Source: Edwardsiella anguillarum
GTDB lineage: Bacteria; Pseudomonadota; Gammaproteobacteria; Enterobacterales; Enterobacteriaceae
Length of the DNA: 64,000 nt
Strand: one strand, 5' to 3'
NCBI RefSeq assembly: GCF_008801815.1
Contig: NZ_VZOX01000011.1
Shown here piece after piece: positions 1-8,192 of the stretch; within the stretch, counting starts at the first letter, position 1; each line of letters starts with the position of its first letter. A program made the translations under genes and the position numbers. A model generated the notes under the pieces. It ran no database searches and was not told the origin of the DNA. It was given only the letters and a program-made list of their open reading frames with translations.

Positions 1-335
1 CCATTGAGCACCACCTGTCGGCGGAGCGCTTTGAGGCGCTGGAGCAGGCTGCCGTGGAGGCGTTCAAGCTGGGTTACGAAGTGACCGATGCCGAGGAGCT
101 GGAGGTTGAAGGGGGCATCCTGCTGATGTGCTGCGACGTGATCAGTGAAGTGGGGCTGAACGCCGAGACCATCGATGCTCAGGTCGAGCAACTGATCGCC
201 CTGGCGGAGAAGCACGGCGTCAGCTACGACGGCTGGGGAACCTATTTTGAAGATCCGGACGGCGAAGAGGGTGACGACGGCGAGGAGTACGACGACGAGG
301 CGATCGACGAGGACGACGACGGTCGTCGCCACTGA
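1..335 (+). CDS. rraB: RraB, ribonuclease E activity regulator (5' end missing)
   Basis: The reading frame is open from base 3, and the true start lies upstream of the window. The visible 110 residues begin IEHHLSAERFEAL, continue through AAVEAFKLGYEVTD and GWGTYFEDP, and end in a very acidic Asp/Glu tail. This is the layout of E. coli RraB (about 138 residues), so roughly the first 28 residues are lost. RraB binds RNase E in the cytoplasm and changes the set of mRNAs the degradosome cuts. A strong terminator follows 26 bases after the stop, so this is the last gene of its transcript. The acidic tail is typical of the family. Confidence 0.95.
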   Translation, partial: IEHHLSAERFEALEQAAVEAFKLGYEVTDAEELEVEGGILLMCCDVISEVGLNAETIDAQVEQLIALAEKHGVSYDGWGTYFEDPDGEEGDDGEEYDDEAIDEDDDGRRH

Positions 336-361
336 GATCGATGTCGATCGCGATCGTGCTG

Positions 362-391
362 ACGGGAGCCTGCGGGCTCCCGTTTTTTTGT
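362..391 (+). terminator. Rho-independent terminator of rraB
   Basis: GGGAGCC and GGCTCCC form a stem with a four-base loop, followed directly by a run of seven T. It lies 26 bases after the rraB stop. Beyond it, to base 459, I see nothing. Confidence 0.9.
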
Positions 392-459
392 CCCGCGCAG
401 GCTCTCCTGCCAGGCAGGGCGCGTCCCGTGCTGCGTCAGCGATGACGCTCCTCTCTGAG

Positions 460-1908
460 TTAGTCTAGGGTATCAATGACCCCCAGATGGATCGCGTATT
501 TGTGCACCTTGTACTGCAGGGTGGTACGCGAGAGCCCCAGGCTGCGCGCCGCCTGGGCGACGCAGCCGTTGCTGTGGTTGAGGGCCTGGACGATCTGGCC
601 GCGCTCATAGCGTGCGATGCGTTGGGCCAGATTGCCCTCTTCCTGGATGGCCGGATACGCGCTGGGCGGCGGCTCGATGGGCGGCGGAGGGCATGCGCCG
701 CGCGACGGAATCATGCTCAGCGCCTCTTCATCGTAGGCGATGCAGTCGAGGGGGCCGTCGTGATCCTGCATGATCATGCTGCGTACGATGGTGTTTTCCA
801 GCATGCGCACGTTGCCGGGCCAGCGCCGACGCAGCAGGGTATCCTGGGCCTCTTTGGCGATGCCGTGGATGCGGTGCACCATGTCGTTGCGGTATTTGGT
901 GAGGAAGTGGTTAGCCAGCAGCAGAATATCGGACGGCCTGGCGGAGAGCGGCGGCAGCGCGAGCATGCCGACGCTTAGGCGATAGAACAGATCGGCCCGC
1001 AGTCTCCCCTGGTCTATCAGGGCGGCAGGCGCCTCGTTCATCGCCGCCACAATGCGTACGTCCGACTGTTTCTGCTGGCTGCCGCCCAGCTTCCAGTAGG
1101 TTTTATCCTGGAGAAAGCGCAATAGCTTGCTCTGCATCTCCAGCGGCATGGCGTTGAGCTCATCCAGGAACAGGGTGCCGCCGTCGGCCAGCTCCAGATA
1201 CCCCTTGCTGTTCTCCGCGCCGGTAAAGGCGCCTTTGACGGTGCCGAACAGCGTACTCTCGATCAGGGTCGGCGGCAGGGCGCCGCAGTTCAGGGCGATA
1301 AAGGGGCGCTCCGCCCGCGGGCTGCTGCGGTGGATCAGGCGGGAAAACAGTTCCTTACCGGTTCCTGTCTCGCCGACGATGATCACCGGCACGTTGCTCT
1401 GCGCCAGGCGTTTCCCTTTATCGATCAGCGCCAGCGTCGCCGGATCCTGGGTAATGATGGCATGGCTGTCCTCGTCGGCCGCGGCGTACAGACGCTGGTT
1501 CAGCTCGACGACCTGCTCCTGCAGACGGCGTACGCCCGACATATCGCGGCCAATTTCGATGGCGCCCACCATGCTGCCGTCGCGGGCGTACAGCGGCGCC
1601 GTCGTATGCTGATAGTCGACCGCCCGCCCGCGGGCGTTGTAGTACACCTGGTAGTTCCCCACGTATTCAACGCCGCTTTTCAGCGAGCACAGCATGGTGC
1701 TTTGGCTCTCCTTCATCCGTGGGTAGACGGCCAGTATGTGGCGCCCCAGAGCACACTCTGCGCTGCAGCCGTCCAGCTCCGCGCTTTCCTGGTTGTAGTA
1801 CACGTAGCGGCCCTGCTCGTCGATGATGGCGAGGGGCTGATGAATCAGATCGAAGAATCGCGCAAACATGCTGAGTGCGCTGCGGAGATCCGGGTTGACT
1901 GGCGGCAT
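460..1908 (-). CDS. Sigma-54-dependent transcriptional activator, PAS-AAA+-Fis type
   Basis: This 482-residue bacterial enhancer-binding protein has three parts. An N-terminal PAS-like sensor lies at about 12-125. A sigma-54 AAA+ domain lies at about 150-375, with Walker A GETGTGKE, the sigma-54 contact loop GAFTGA and a Walker B around TLFLDEL. A Fis-type helix-turn-helix is at the C-terminus (AQAARSLGLSRTTLQYK). It is read divergently from the decarboxylase operon starting at 2125. Between them lie a consensus -24/-12 promoter and a long palindrome, so it is very probably the activator of that operon. The PAS domain suggests it senses a small molecule directly, perhaps an amino acid; the ligand is not visible. 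The Salmonella D-ornithine/D-lysine decarboxylase cluster has a regulator of the same type in the same position. Confidence 0.9.
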   Translation of the reverse strand: MPPVNPDLRSALSMFARFFDLIHQPLAIIDEQGRYVYYNQESAELDGCSAECALGRHILAVYPRMKESQSTMLCSLKSGVEYVGNYQVYYNARGRAVDYQHTTAPLYARDGSMVGAIEIGRDMSGVRRLQEQVVELNQRLYAAADEDSHAIITQDPATLALIDKGKRLAQSNVPVIIVGETGTGKELFSRLIHRSSPRAERPFIALNCGALPPTLIESTLFGTVKGAFTGAENSKGYLELADGGTLFLDELNAMPLEMQSKLLRFLQDKTYWKLGGSQQKQSDVRIVAAMNEAPAALIDQGRLRADLFYRLSVGMLALPPLSARPSDILLLANHFLTKYRNDMVHRIHGIAKEAQDTLLRRRWPGNVRMLENTIVRSMIMQDHDGPLDCIAYDEEALSMIPSRGACPPPPIEPPPSAYPAIQEEGNLAQRIARYERGQIVQALNHSNGCVAQAARSLGLSRTTLQYKVHKYAIHLGVIDTLD

Positions 1909-1947
1909 GGTGCATTTTCCTTGGGTTGACTGCCGGGCGCCTGGGGA

Positions 1948-1973
1948 CGTAGCGCCGAATTTTCGGCGCTACG
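1948..1973. promoter_or_regulatory. 12+12 bp perfect palindrome, likely activator binding site (UAS)
   Basis: CGTAGCGCCGAA, two T, then TTCGGCGCTACG: perfect 12-base arms. Neither side carries a T run, so it is not a simple terminator. It lies about 80 bases upstream of the -24 element at 2051, the usual distance for an enhancer-binding-protein site, and 40 bases from the start of the activator gene. Autoregulation is therefore also possible. Confidence 0.6.
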
Positions 1974-2050
1974 ACGAAAAACAGACCGACCGACCAATGT
2001 TTAGCAATGCGATTTTATTTTATCTACTTGATTTTTAATGATTTAAAAGC

Positions 2051-2066
2051 TGGCACGTGCATTGCT
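2051..2066 (+). promoter_or_regulatory. Sigma-54 (-24/-12) promoter of the decarboxylase operon
   Basis: TGGCACG-TGCA-TTGCT matches the sigma-54 consensus TGGCACG-N4-TTGCW at every position. The GG at 2052-2053 and GC at 2064-2065 have the required spacing. Transcription should begin near 2077, giving a leader of about 48 bases before the decarboxylase start at 2125. Confidence 0.9.
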
Positions 2067-2124
2067 ATAGAGTTGCTATCGATACGATATCAATCAATAT
2101 TATCCACAGCAATCAGAGGTTTTT

Positions 2125-3522
2125 ATGTCAGATAACGTTATTAAAAACTATAACCAGTTGCGTCATAACGTAATTGAACACGATCGTCGCTTCAGCGCCC
2201 GCGGCGGCAAGCTGTGCTTTGAGGGACAGGATGTCACCGCGCTGGCGAAGAAGTATGGCACCCCCTTCTACGTATTCTCCGAGGCGGAGATCGTGCGCAA
2301 TATCCGCGAGATCGAGCAGGCCTTTTCCGCCCATCCGAACACCAAAACCTTCTTCGCCTCCAAAACCTGCTCCGTGATGGGGGTGCTGCAGGCGATCCGC
2401 GACGCCGGGATCTGCGCCGAGGCCAACTCGCAGTATGAGGTACGCAAGTGTCTGGAGGTTGGCTTTCGCGGCGATCAGATCGTGTTTAACGGGGTGGTGA
2501 AAAAGCCTGAGGATCTGGAGTACGCCATCGCCAACGATCTGTACCTGATCAACGTCGACAGCTTGTATGAGCTGGACCATATCGATGCGATCTCCCGCCG
2601 CCTGAAGAAGACCGCCAACGTGTGCGTGCGCGTCGAGCCGAACGTGCCGTCCGCTACCCACGCCGAGCTGGTCACCGCATTCCACGCCAAGTCGGGGCTG
2701 GATCTAGAGCAGGCCGAAGAGACCTGCCGCCGTATCCTGGCGATGCCCTACGTACACCTGCGCGGCCTGCACATGCACGTGGGCGATCAGGTGCCGGAGG
2801 CGGAGCCGTTTGCCAAAGCGACCCGCGTGCTGGTGGACGAATCCCGCCGTCTGGAGCAGGTGCTGGGGATCAGGTTCGATCTGATCAACGTCGGCGGCGG
2901 CATTCCGGTGCCATATAAGTACGATGAAGAGAACGGCGATCCGCTCAAGGACAACATGTACGCCGGGATCACTGCGCAGGACTTTGCCGATGCCGTCATC
3001 AGCGAGGTGCACAAGTGGCGCACCGACGTGCAGATCTGTATCGAGCCGGGGCGCAAGGTGACCGGCTCGGCGGCCATCCTGCTGACGGAGGTGGCCTGCG
3101 AGAAGCGCAAGACCAACTACGATGTGGACGGTAACGTGGAGTGCCACGTGGAGTGGAAGTTTGTCGACGCCGGCTACAGCGTCCTTTCCGACAGCCAGCA
3201 CTTTGACTGGTTCTTCTATGTCTATAACGCCTCGCGCATCACCGAGGCGCACGATCGCTACATCAAGCTGGCGGGCCCGCTGTGCGACGGCGGCGACTAC
3301 TTCCACGTCGGCGTGAAGGGCGAGGAGTTCCTGATGCCGCACGATACGGCGATCGGCGATGTCGTCGCCTTCCTGGACGCCGGCGCCTACTCGATTGAAA
3401 GCCAGACGGTCTATAACAACCGTCCGCGCACCGCCGTGGTGATGATCGATCGTCAGGGCAATGATCGCCTGATCCGCCGTGAGGACAGCTACGAAGACAT
3501 GGTTAAGTACGACATTTATTAA
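2125..3522 (+). CDS. dokD: Fold-III PLP amino-acid decarboxylase, D-ornithine/D-lysine decarboxylase-like
   Basis: This 465-residue enzyme belongs to the DAP/ornithine/arginine decarboxylase fold-III family. The PLP lysine is K80 in FFASKTCS. The phosphate-binding glycines are in NVGGGIPVPY, EPGRKVTG is conserved, and the second-subunit cysteine is in GPLCDGGDYF. The start is supported by AGAGG about six bases before the ATG. It is the first gene of a sigma-54 operon followed by an APC transporter, a racemase-like protein and a second permease. This gene order and the sigma-54 activator match the Salmonella cluster whose decarboxylase (DokD) acts on D-ornithine and D-lysine. The family assignment is firm; the D-substrate is inferred from synteny and length. 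A diaminopimelate decarboxylase role is less likely in this context. Confidence 0.8.
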   Translation: MSDNVIKNYNQLRHNVIEHDRRFSARGGKLCFEGQDVTALAKKYGTPFYVFSEAEIVRNIREIEQAFSAHPNTKTFFASKTCSVMGVLQAIRDAGICAEANSQYEVRKCLEVGFRGDQIVFNGVVKKPEDLEYAIANDLYLINVDSLYELDHIDAISRRLKKTANVCVRVEPNVPSATHAELVTAFHAKSGLDLEQAEETCRRILAMPYVHLRGLHMHVGDQVPEAEPFAKATRVLVDESRRLEQVLGIRFDLINVGGGIPVPYKYDEENGDPLKDNMYAGITAQDFADAVISEVHKWRTDVQICIEPGRKVTGSAAILLTEVACEKRKTNYDVDGNVECHVEWKFVDAGYSVLSDSQHFDWFFYVYNASRITEAHDRYIKLAGPLCDGGDYFHVGVKGEEFLMPHDTAIGDVVAFLDAGAYSIESQTVYNNRPRTAVVMIDRQGNDRLIRREDSYEDMVKYDIY

Positions 3523-3529
3523 TCTGCAT

Positions 3530-3560
3530 GGGGGGCCGCGGCTCCCCGTTTCTGTTTCTC
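3530..3560 (+). terminator. Intercistronic hairpin, possible attenuating terminator
   Basis: GGGGGGC pairs with GCTCCCC (one G-T pair) and is followed by the T-rich stretch GTTTCTGTTTCTC. It sits eight bases after the decarboxylase stop, ahead of the transporter. It may lower expression of the distal genes relative to the enzyme or stabilise the upstream message. Confidence 0.4.
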
Positions 3561-3577
3561 TGGCTCTGGAGATGTCC

Positions 3578-4999
3578 ATGAGTACTCAAGACACCAGTAA
3601 GCTCGGCATCAAAGACATTGTTTTTATGAATGTCATTGCCATTCTGAGTCTGCGGCAGATCCCCAACGTCGCCCCCTATGGCGCCTCGGCCATGCTGCTG
3701 TGGGTGATCGCCGCATTTTGCCTGTTTTTCCCGTTAGCCATGGTCTGCGGCGAGCTGTCGACCGGCTGGCCGAAGGACGGCGGTATTTTCGTCTGGATCA
3801 AGGAGGCCTTTGGTAAACGCATCGCCTGGATTGTCGTGGTCTGTTTCCTGTTCTCCTGCGTGCTGTTTTTCCCCCTGATGCTGCAGTTTGGCTTCACGGC
3901 CCTCGGCTATATGTTCAGCGCTTCGCTGGCGGAGAATAAGATCTTCATCGGCGTCGGATCGATGGTGATTTTCTGGCTGCTGACCCTGATGAATATCCGC
4001 GGTATGCAGTGGACCAAGATCATCAACAGCATCAGCGCCTGGTGCGGGGTCTTTATCCCGTCGGCGATCCTGATCCTGCTGGCGATCGTCTGGCTGGCGA
4101 CCGGCCACCCGATGCAGACCGACTACGCTACGCCCGCCAACTGGGTGCCGGATCTGAGCCACTGGGATACCATCGTCTTCCTCTCCAGCATGATGTTCGC
4201 CTTTGCCGGTCTGGAGGTGGCGCCGATGATCGCCGGGCGCACCCGCAACCCGCAGCGTGACTTCCCGCGCGCCATGGCGTTTTCTGCCGCGGTGATCGTC
4301 GGCATCTACATGGTGGGCACCTGGGCGCTGAATACCCTGCTGCCGGCCGGACAGACCGATATCGTCGCCGGCGTGATGCAGGCCATGCGCTCCGCCGCCA
4401 ATACCCTGCATATGCCGTGGCTGCTGCCGGTCATGGCCATCTGTATGTTCTTTGGCGCCCTGGGGCAAATCAACTCCTGGCTGGTTGGACCCATCTACAT
4501 GCTGCAGGAGGCCTCGCGTGAGGATAACCTGTTGGGCGAGCGCATCGGGCGTCTGCACCCCAAATACCAGACGCCGGCGTTTGCCTTAGTCTGGCAGGCC
4601 ATCATCGTGACGGTGCTGTGCTTCTCGACCTTTGTTTCGCCGAGCGTCGCCGCCGCCTACTGGATGCTGACCGCGCTGACGACCATCACCTACTTTATCC
4701 CCTATCTGGTTATGTTCCCGGCCTTCTATCGCCTGCGTATCACCCAGCCGGATACCCCGCGCAGCTTCCGTATTCCGGGACGCGTCCTGCCGATCGTGCT
4801 GCCGGCGCTGGGCTTTATCTCTATCGCCTTTGCCGTATGCCTGCTGTTCATTCCGCCGTCACAGATCGACATGGGCGGCTATATGCAGTACGCCGGCAAG
4901 ATTATTGGCGGCGCCGTGCTGGCCGTGATCGTGGCGGAGCTGATTTATCACCGCGCGCAGCGCCGCAATGCGAATTTACTGAGTGAAGGAGCAAAATAA
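3578..4999 (+). CDS. APC-family amino acid transporter / probable antiporter
   Basis: A 473-residue membrane protein with about 12 hydrophobic segments. The N-terminal APC signature runs through LRQIPNVAPYGASA, and GELSTGWPKDGGIFVW resembles the glutamate:GABA-antiporter branch. The start is the ATG at 3578 because GGAG lies six bases upstream; the in-frame ATG at 3572 directly abuts that site. The next gene begins two bases after the stop. Beside a decarboxylase such a carrier usually exchanges substrate for the amine product, here perhaps ornithine or lysine for putrescine or cadaverine. That pairing is inference. Location is the inner membrane. Confidence 0.85.
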   Translation: MSTQDTSKLGIKDIVFMNVIAILSLRQIPNVAPYGASAMLLWVIAAFCLFFPLAMVCGELSTGWPKDGGIFVWIKEAFGKRIAWIVVVCFLFSCVLFFPLMLQFGFTALGYMFSASLAENKIFIGVGSMVIFWLLTLMNIRGMQWTKIINSISAWCGVFIPSAILILLAIVWLATGHPMQTDYATPANWVPDLSHWDTIVFLSSMMFAFAGLEVAPMIAGRTRNPQRDFPRAMAFSAAVIVGIYMVGTWALNTLLPAGQTDIVAGVMQAMRSAANTLHMPWLLPVMAICMFFGALGQINSWLVGPIYMLQEASREDNLLGERIGRLHPKYQTPAFALVWQAIIVTVLCFSTFVSPSVAAAYWMLTALTTITYFIPYLVMFPAFYRLRITQPDTPRSFRIPGRVLPIVLPALGFISIAFAVCLLFIPPSQIDMGGYMQYAGKIIGGAVLAVIVAELIYHRAQRRNANLLSEGAK

Positions 5000-5000
5000 G

Positions 5001-6104
5001 ATGTATATGCCAACGCTAGAGATAGATCTGCGCAAGCTGCGCGACAATGCCCGGACCGAGCTGGCGCTGCTGGCGGAGCAGGGGATCGAGGTCATGGCGG
5101 TCAACAAGGTGTTTGACGGCTGCCCGGAGACCGCCCGCGCCGTCGTGGAGGGGGGGATCAGCGTGGTCGCCGAGTCGCGCACCTACAACCTGAAGAAGAT
5201 CCGCGCAACCGGCTGCACCACCTGCCTGCTGCGCAGCCCCTGTCTGAGCGAGATCGAAGAGGTCGTACGCTACGCCGATATCAGCTTAAACAGCGAGCCC
5301 GCGGTGCTGCGGGCCCTCTCCGCCGAGGCGCTGCGTCAGGACAAGGTGCATCAGGTGCTGCTGATGGTGGATATGGGCGATCTGCGCGAGGGGATCTGGT
5401 TTGAGCACTATGCGCAGATCCTGGAGACGGTGCGCCTGATCGCGTCGCTGCCTGGGCTGGCGCTGTACGGGCTGGGCACCAACTTCAACTGCTATGGCAC
5501 GGTGCTGCCGACGGTGGAAAACGGCGAGCGCTTCCAGGCCATCGCCCGGCGTCTGGAGAGCGACTGCGGCATCACCGTTCGCCGCCTGTCGGCCGGCAAC
5601 TGCACCAGCGTCCATCTGCTGGATAAGGGCATCTGGCCGCAGGGGCTGAACCACCTGCGCATCGGCGGGCTGCATGAGTTCGGCATCGAATATGTCGACA
5701 TGAAGTATCTGGAGGCGTTTCACCACTCGACCAAGCCGGTGGATCGCGCCTGCTCGGATATGTATCTGCTGCACGCCGAGATCATCGAGCTGAACAGCAA
5801 GCCGACGGTGCCGGTCGGCGAGCTGGGGGTCGATGCCTTCCTACAGCACAAGACCTTTGTCGATAAGGGCACCCGCCGCCGCGCGCTGCTGGCCTTTGGC
5901 CGCCAGGATGTGCCGGCGGAAAACTGCACGCCCTGCAACGACGCCATCACGCTGCTGGGGCAGACCAGCGACCATACGCTGGTGGATATCGAGGACTGCG
6001 ATGAGGCGCTGAAGGTCGGCGATAGCATCAGCTTCGAGCTGGACTATACCGGGCTGCTGATGGCCTGCCAGACCCATGGTGTGCAACGCCGTTTTAAGGG
6101 ATGA
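5001..6104 (+). CDS. Alanine/ornithine racemase family PLP enzyme
   Basis: A 367-residue protein with an alanine-racemase N-domain fold. The PLP lysine is in VMAVNKVFDG near the N-terminus, and the phosphate and barrel segments include GLGTNFNCYG, SAGNCTS and LRIGGLHEFG. It belongs to the ornithine-racemase/YhfX-like branch rather than the cell-wall Alr branch, as it is shorter in the C-domain. I prefer the ATG at 5001, with AAGGAG nine bases upstream, over a GTG at 4983 inside the preceding gene. Position in the operon suggests interconversion of L- and D-ornithine or lysine to feed the decarboxylase. The substrate is inferred. Confidence 0.8.
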   Translation: MYMPTLEIDLRKLRDNARTELALLAEQGIEVMAVNKVFDGCPETARAVVEGGISVVAESRTYNLKKIRATGCTTCLLRSPCLSEIEEVVRYADISLNSEPAVLRALSAEALRQDKVHQVLLMVDMGDLREGIWFEHYAQILETVRLIASLPGLALYGLGTNFNCYGTVLPTVENGERFQAIARRLESDCGITVRRLSAGNCTSVHLLDKGIWPQGLNHLRIGGLHEFGIEYVDMKYLEAFHHSTKPVDRACSDMYLLHAEIIELNSKPTVPVGELGVDAFLQHKTFVDKGTRRRALLAFGRQDVPAENCTPCNDAITLLGQTSDHTLVDIEDCDEALKVGDSISFELDYTGLLMACQTHGVQRRFKG

Positions 6105-6122
6105 TCCCGAGGCCATAAACGT

Positions 6123-6146
6123 GCGCCGGCGTACCCGCGCCGGCGC
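6123..6146 (+). repeat. Intercistronic GC-rich hairpin
   Basis: GCGCCGGC and GCCGGCGC form a perfect eight-base stem with an eight-base loop, between the racemase stop and the last permease. No T run follows, so it is more likely a message-stability or polarity element than a terminator. Confidence 0.45.
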
Positions 6147-6175
6147 GCAGAATGCACCTTACATAGGGGGATACC

Positions 6176-7588
6176 ATGGCTTGTCAGACGGAGACGCCTT
6201 CACCCTCAACCGCTCCGGCGCTCCAGCGCACGCTGAAAAAGCGTCACCTGCTGATGATGTCGCTGGGGGGGACCATCGGTACCGGTCTGTTTATCGGCAT
6301 TGCCGAGCCGCTGCACAGCGTCGGGCCGCTCGGCACCCTTCTGGCCTATCTGCTGGGCGGCGGGGTGATGCTGATCACCATGATGTGTCTGGGAGAGCTG
6401 GCCTGCGCGTTTCCCCACTCCGGCTCGTTTCAGCACTATGCGCTGATGTTTCTGCCCCATCCGCTGTGGAGCTATAGCATCGGCTGGCTATACTGGCTGA
6501 GCTGGGTATTTTCGCTGGCCGCCGACCTGACCGCCGCCGGACTTATCGCCCACCAGTGCTTCCCCGCAGTACCCATCTACCTGTTTTGTCTAGCAATCCT
6601 TATCTCCCTGCTGTTGCTGAACCTGCTGTCCGCCGCCAGCTTTGGTGAGTGTGAATATTGGCTATCGGCGCTCAAAGTGTTCGCCATCGTTCTGTTTATC
6701 GCCGCCGGAATCGTGATGATGTTTCGCCTGCAGGGGAGCGGCGCATGGCAGCCGACGCTGCGCACCGCCGGCGGCTGGTTTCCGCACGGTACCTGGAGCC
6801 TCTTTCTGTGCATGACCGTGGTGGTGTACTCCTTTCAGGGGGTGGAACTGGTGGGCAGCGCGGCCGGGGAGACCGAGGCGCCGGAGAAGGTGCTGCCGCG
6901 GGTGATAATGGGGATCGGTGGGCGCATCATTCTGTTCTATGTGCTGGCTATCGCGGTACTGGCGCTGGTTTATCCCTATGCGCGGGCGGTGAGCGGCGAC
7001 AGCCCGTTCGTCTGGGTCTTTGCCCACGTCGGCCTGCCGGGCGCCGATACCCTGATGCTGCTGGTGATCTTCTCCGCCGCGGTATCGGCGGCCAACTCGG
7101 CGATTTACGCCAGCTCGCGCATGCTGTGGTCGATGGCGCAGGACGGCTTTGCCCCGCGCCTCTGCGGCCGGGTCAACCGGCGCGGCGTTCCGGCTAACGG
7201 GATCGCGCTGACCTGTCTGATCTCGCTGGTGTGCCTGCTGAGCAAGTACATTCCGGCCCAGTCGCTGTACCTGTATCTGATCGCCAGCACCGGGCAGGTC
7301 GGCTGCCTGGCCTGGATGGTGATCGCCTGGTGTCAGTATTGCTTTCGCCGCCGTCAGCGGGCGGGGCACTATCCCGATATCCGCGCGGGCTACCGCTCCC
7401 CGTGGTTTCCCTGGCTGTCTTGGGCCTGCATCGTGCTTAACGGGCTGGTGATCGTCGGTACCTGGCTGAGCGAGCAGGGGGGGCAGCATGCTCTTGGCCG
7501 AGCTCACGCTGCTGGCGCTGGTGATCGCCAGCTATTTTCTGCGCCGGCGCCCCGCGGCGGGGGCGCCGGACGCGTCGCCGGCCGATAG
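6176..7588 (+). CDS. APC-family amino acid permease, frameshifted near the C-terminus
   Basis: As read, the frame gives 470 residues of an APC permease of the AroP/LysP/GabP type. The signature after the basic N-terminus is LMMSLGGTIGTGLFIG, and about 11 membrane segments follow. After GTWLSEQGG the reading becomes non-hydrophobic Ala/Gly/Arg sequence. One frame away the same DNA encodes MLLAELTLLALVIASYFLRR, an obvious last membrane helix, ending at 7595. The switch point is a run of seven G at 7477-7483; six G would restore the frame. It is the fourth gene of the sigma-54 operon and probably imports the amino acid the operon consumes. Real mutation, phase-variable tract or sequence error cannot be separated here. 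Confidence 0.8.
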   Translation: MACQTETPSPSTAPALQRTLKKRHLLMMSLGGTIGTGLFIGIAEPLHSVGPLGTLLAYLLGGGVMLITMMCLGELACAFPHSGSFQHYALMFLPHPLWSYSIGWLYWLSWVFSLAADLTAAGLIAHQCFPAVPIYLFCLAILISLLLLNLLSAASFGECEYWLSALKVFAIVLFIAAGIVMMFRLQGSGAWQPTLRTAGGWFPHGTWSLFLCMTVVVYSFQGVELVGSAAGETEAPEKVLPRVIMGIGGRIILFYVLAIAVLALVYPYARAVSGDSPFVWVFAHVGLPGADTLMLLVIFSAAVSAANSAIYASSRMLWSMAQDGFAPRLCGRVNRRGVPANGIALTCLISLVCLLSKYIPAQSLYLYLIASTGQVGCLAWMVIAWCQYCFRRRQRAGHYPDIRAGYRSPWFPWLSWACIVLNGLVIVGTWLSEQGGQHALGRAHAAGAGDRQLFSAPAPRGGGAGRVAGR

Positions 7589-7589
7589 C

Positions 7590-8093
7590 CTATAGCGCGC
7601 GCAGCATGCGGACTTCACAGTCCACGTGACGGGTGGCGCCCAGCGCGGCGTCGATAGGTTCAAAGCCCAGATGACGGTACAGGGCGATGGCGTCGTGCAG
7701 GGTGGCGGTGGTTTCCAGGTAGCAGTGGGTAAACCCCTGCACTCGGGCGAAATCCAGCGCCTGCAGGGCCAGGCGCTTGGCCAGCCCGCGTCCGCGCAGC
7801 GCGGGCAGAAAGTACATTTTTTGCAGCTCGCACAGGTGTGGCGCCGCCCCCTCCAGCGGCGCGACGCCGCCGCCGCCCGCCACCTCACCGTCCAACTCTA
7901 CCACCCAATAGGCGCAGCGCGGCGCCGCATAGCTCTGCGCCAGGCGATCCAGATTGGGATCGGACACCGTGAACCCCTTGTCGGCGCTTAGGCCGCATTC
8001 GGCGGAGACGCGGCGGATCACGTCGGCAATCGCCCCATTGTCGGCGGCGGTCAGTGGGCGAATGCGGATGTCGGGGGCGCGTTGGTCGGTCAT
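7590..8093 (-). CDS. GNAT-family N-acetyltransferase
   Basis: From the preferred start (the ATG at 8093, beginning MTDQRAPDIRIRPLT) the protein has 167 residues. A longer frame to 8156 adds an unlikely basic leader. The acetyl-CoA binding motif is RGRGLAKRL, preceded by the strand LQKMYFLPALRG. The C-terminal strand-helix HDAIALYRHLGFEPI is typical of GNAT enzymes. The acceptor is unknown. It is convergent with the permease of the sigma-54 operon, and the two genes nearly touch or overlap depending on the permease frame. No sign of an operon partner. Confidence 0.85.
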   Translation of the reverse strand: MTDQRAPDIRIRPLTAADNGAIADVIRRVSAECGLSADKGFTVSDPNLDRLAQSYAAPRCAYWVVELDGEVAGGGGVAPLEGAAPHLCELQKMYFLPALRGRGLAKRLALQALDFARVQGFTHCYLETTATLHDAIALYRHLGFEPIDAALGATRHVDCEVRMLRAL

Positions 8094-8192
8094 CTGGGAA
8101 TCCCTGGTCAGTGTGCGGATAAGCAGTTTCTTAAATAGCACCGTCGCCCCCCACAATGCAAGATGCCGCCGGGGAAAGCGGCCCCGGGCGGA

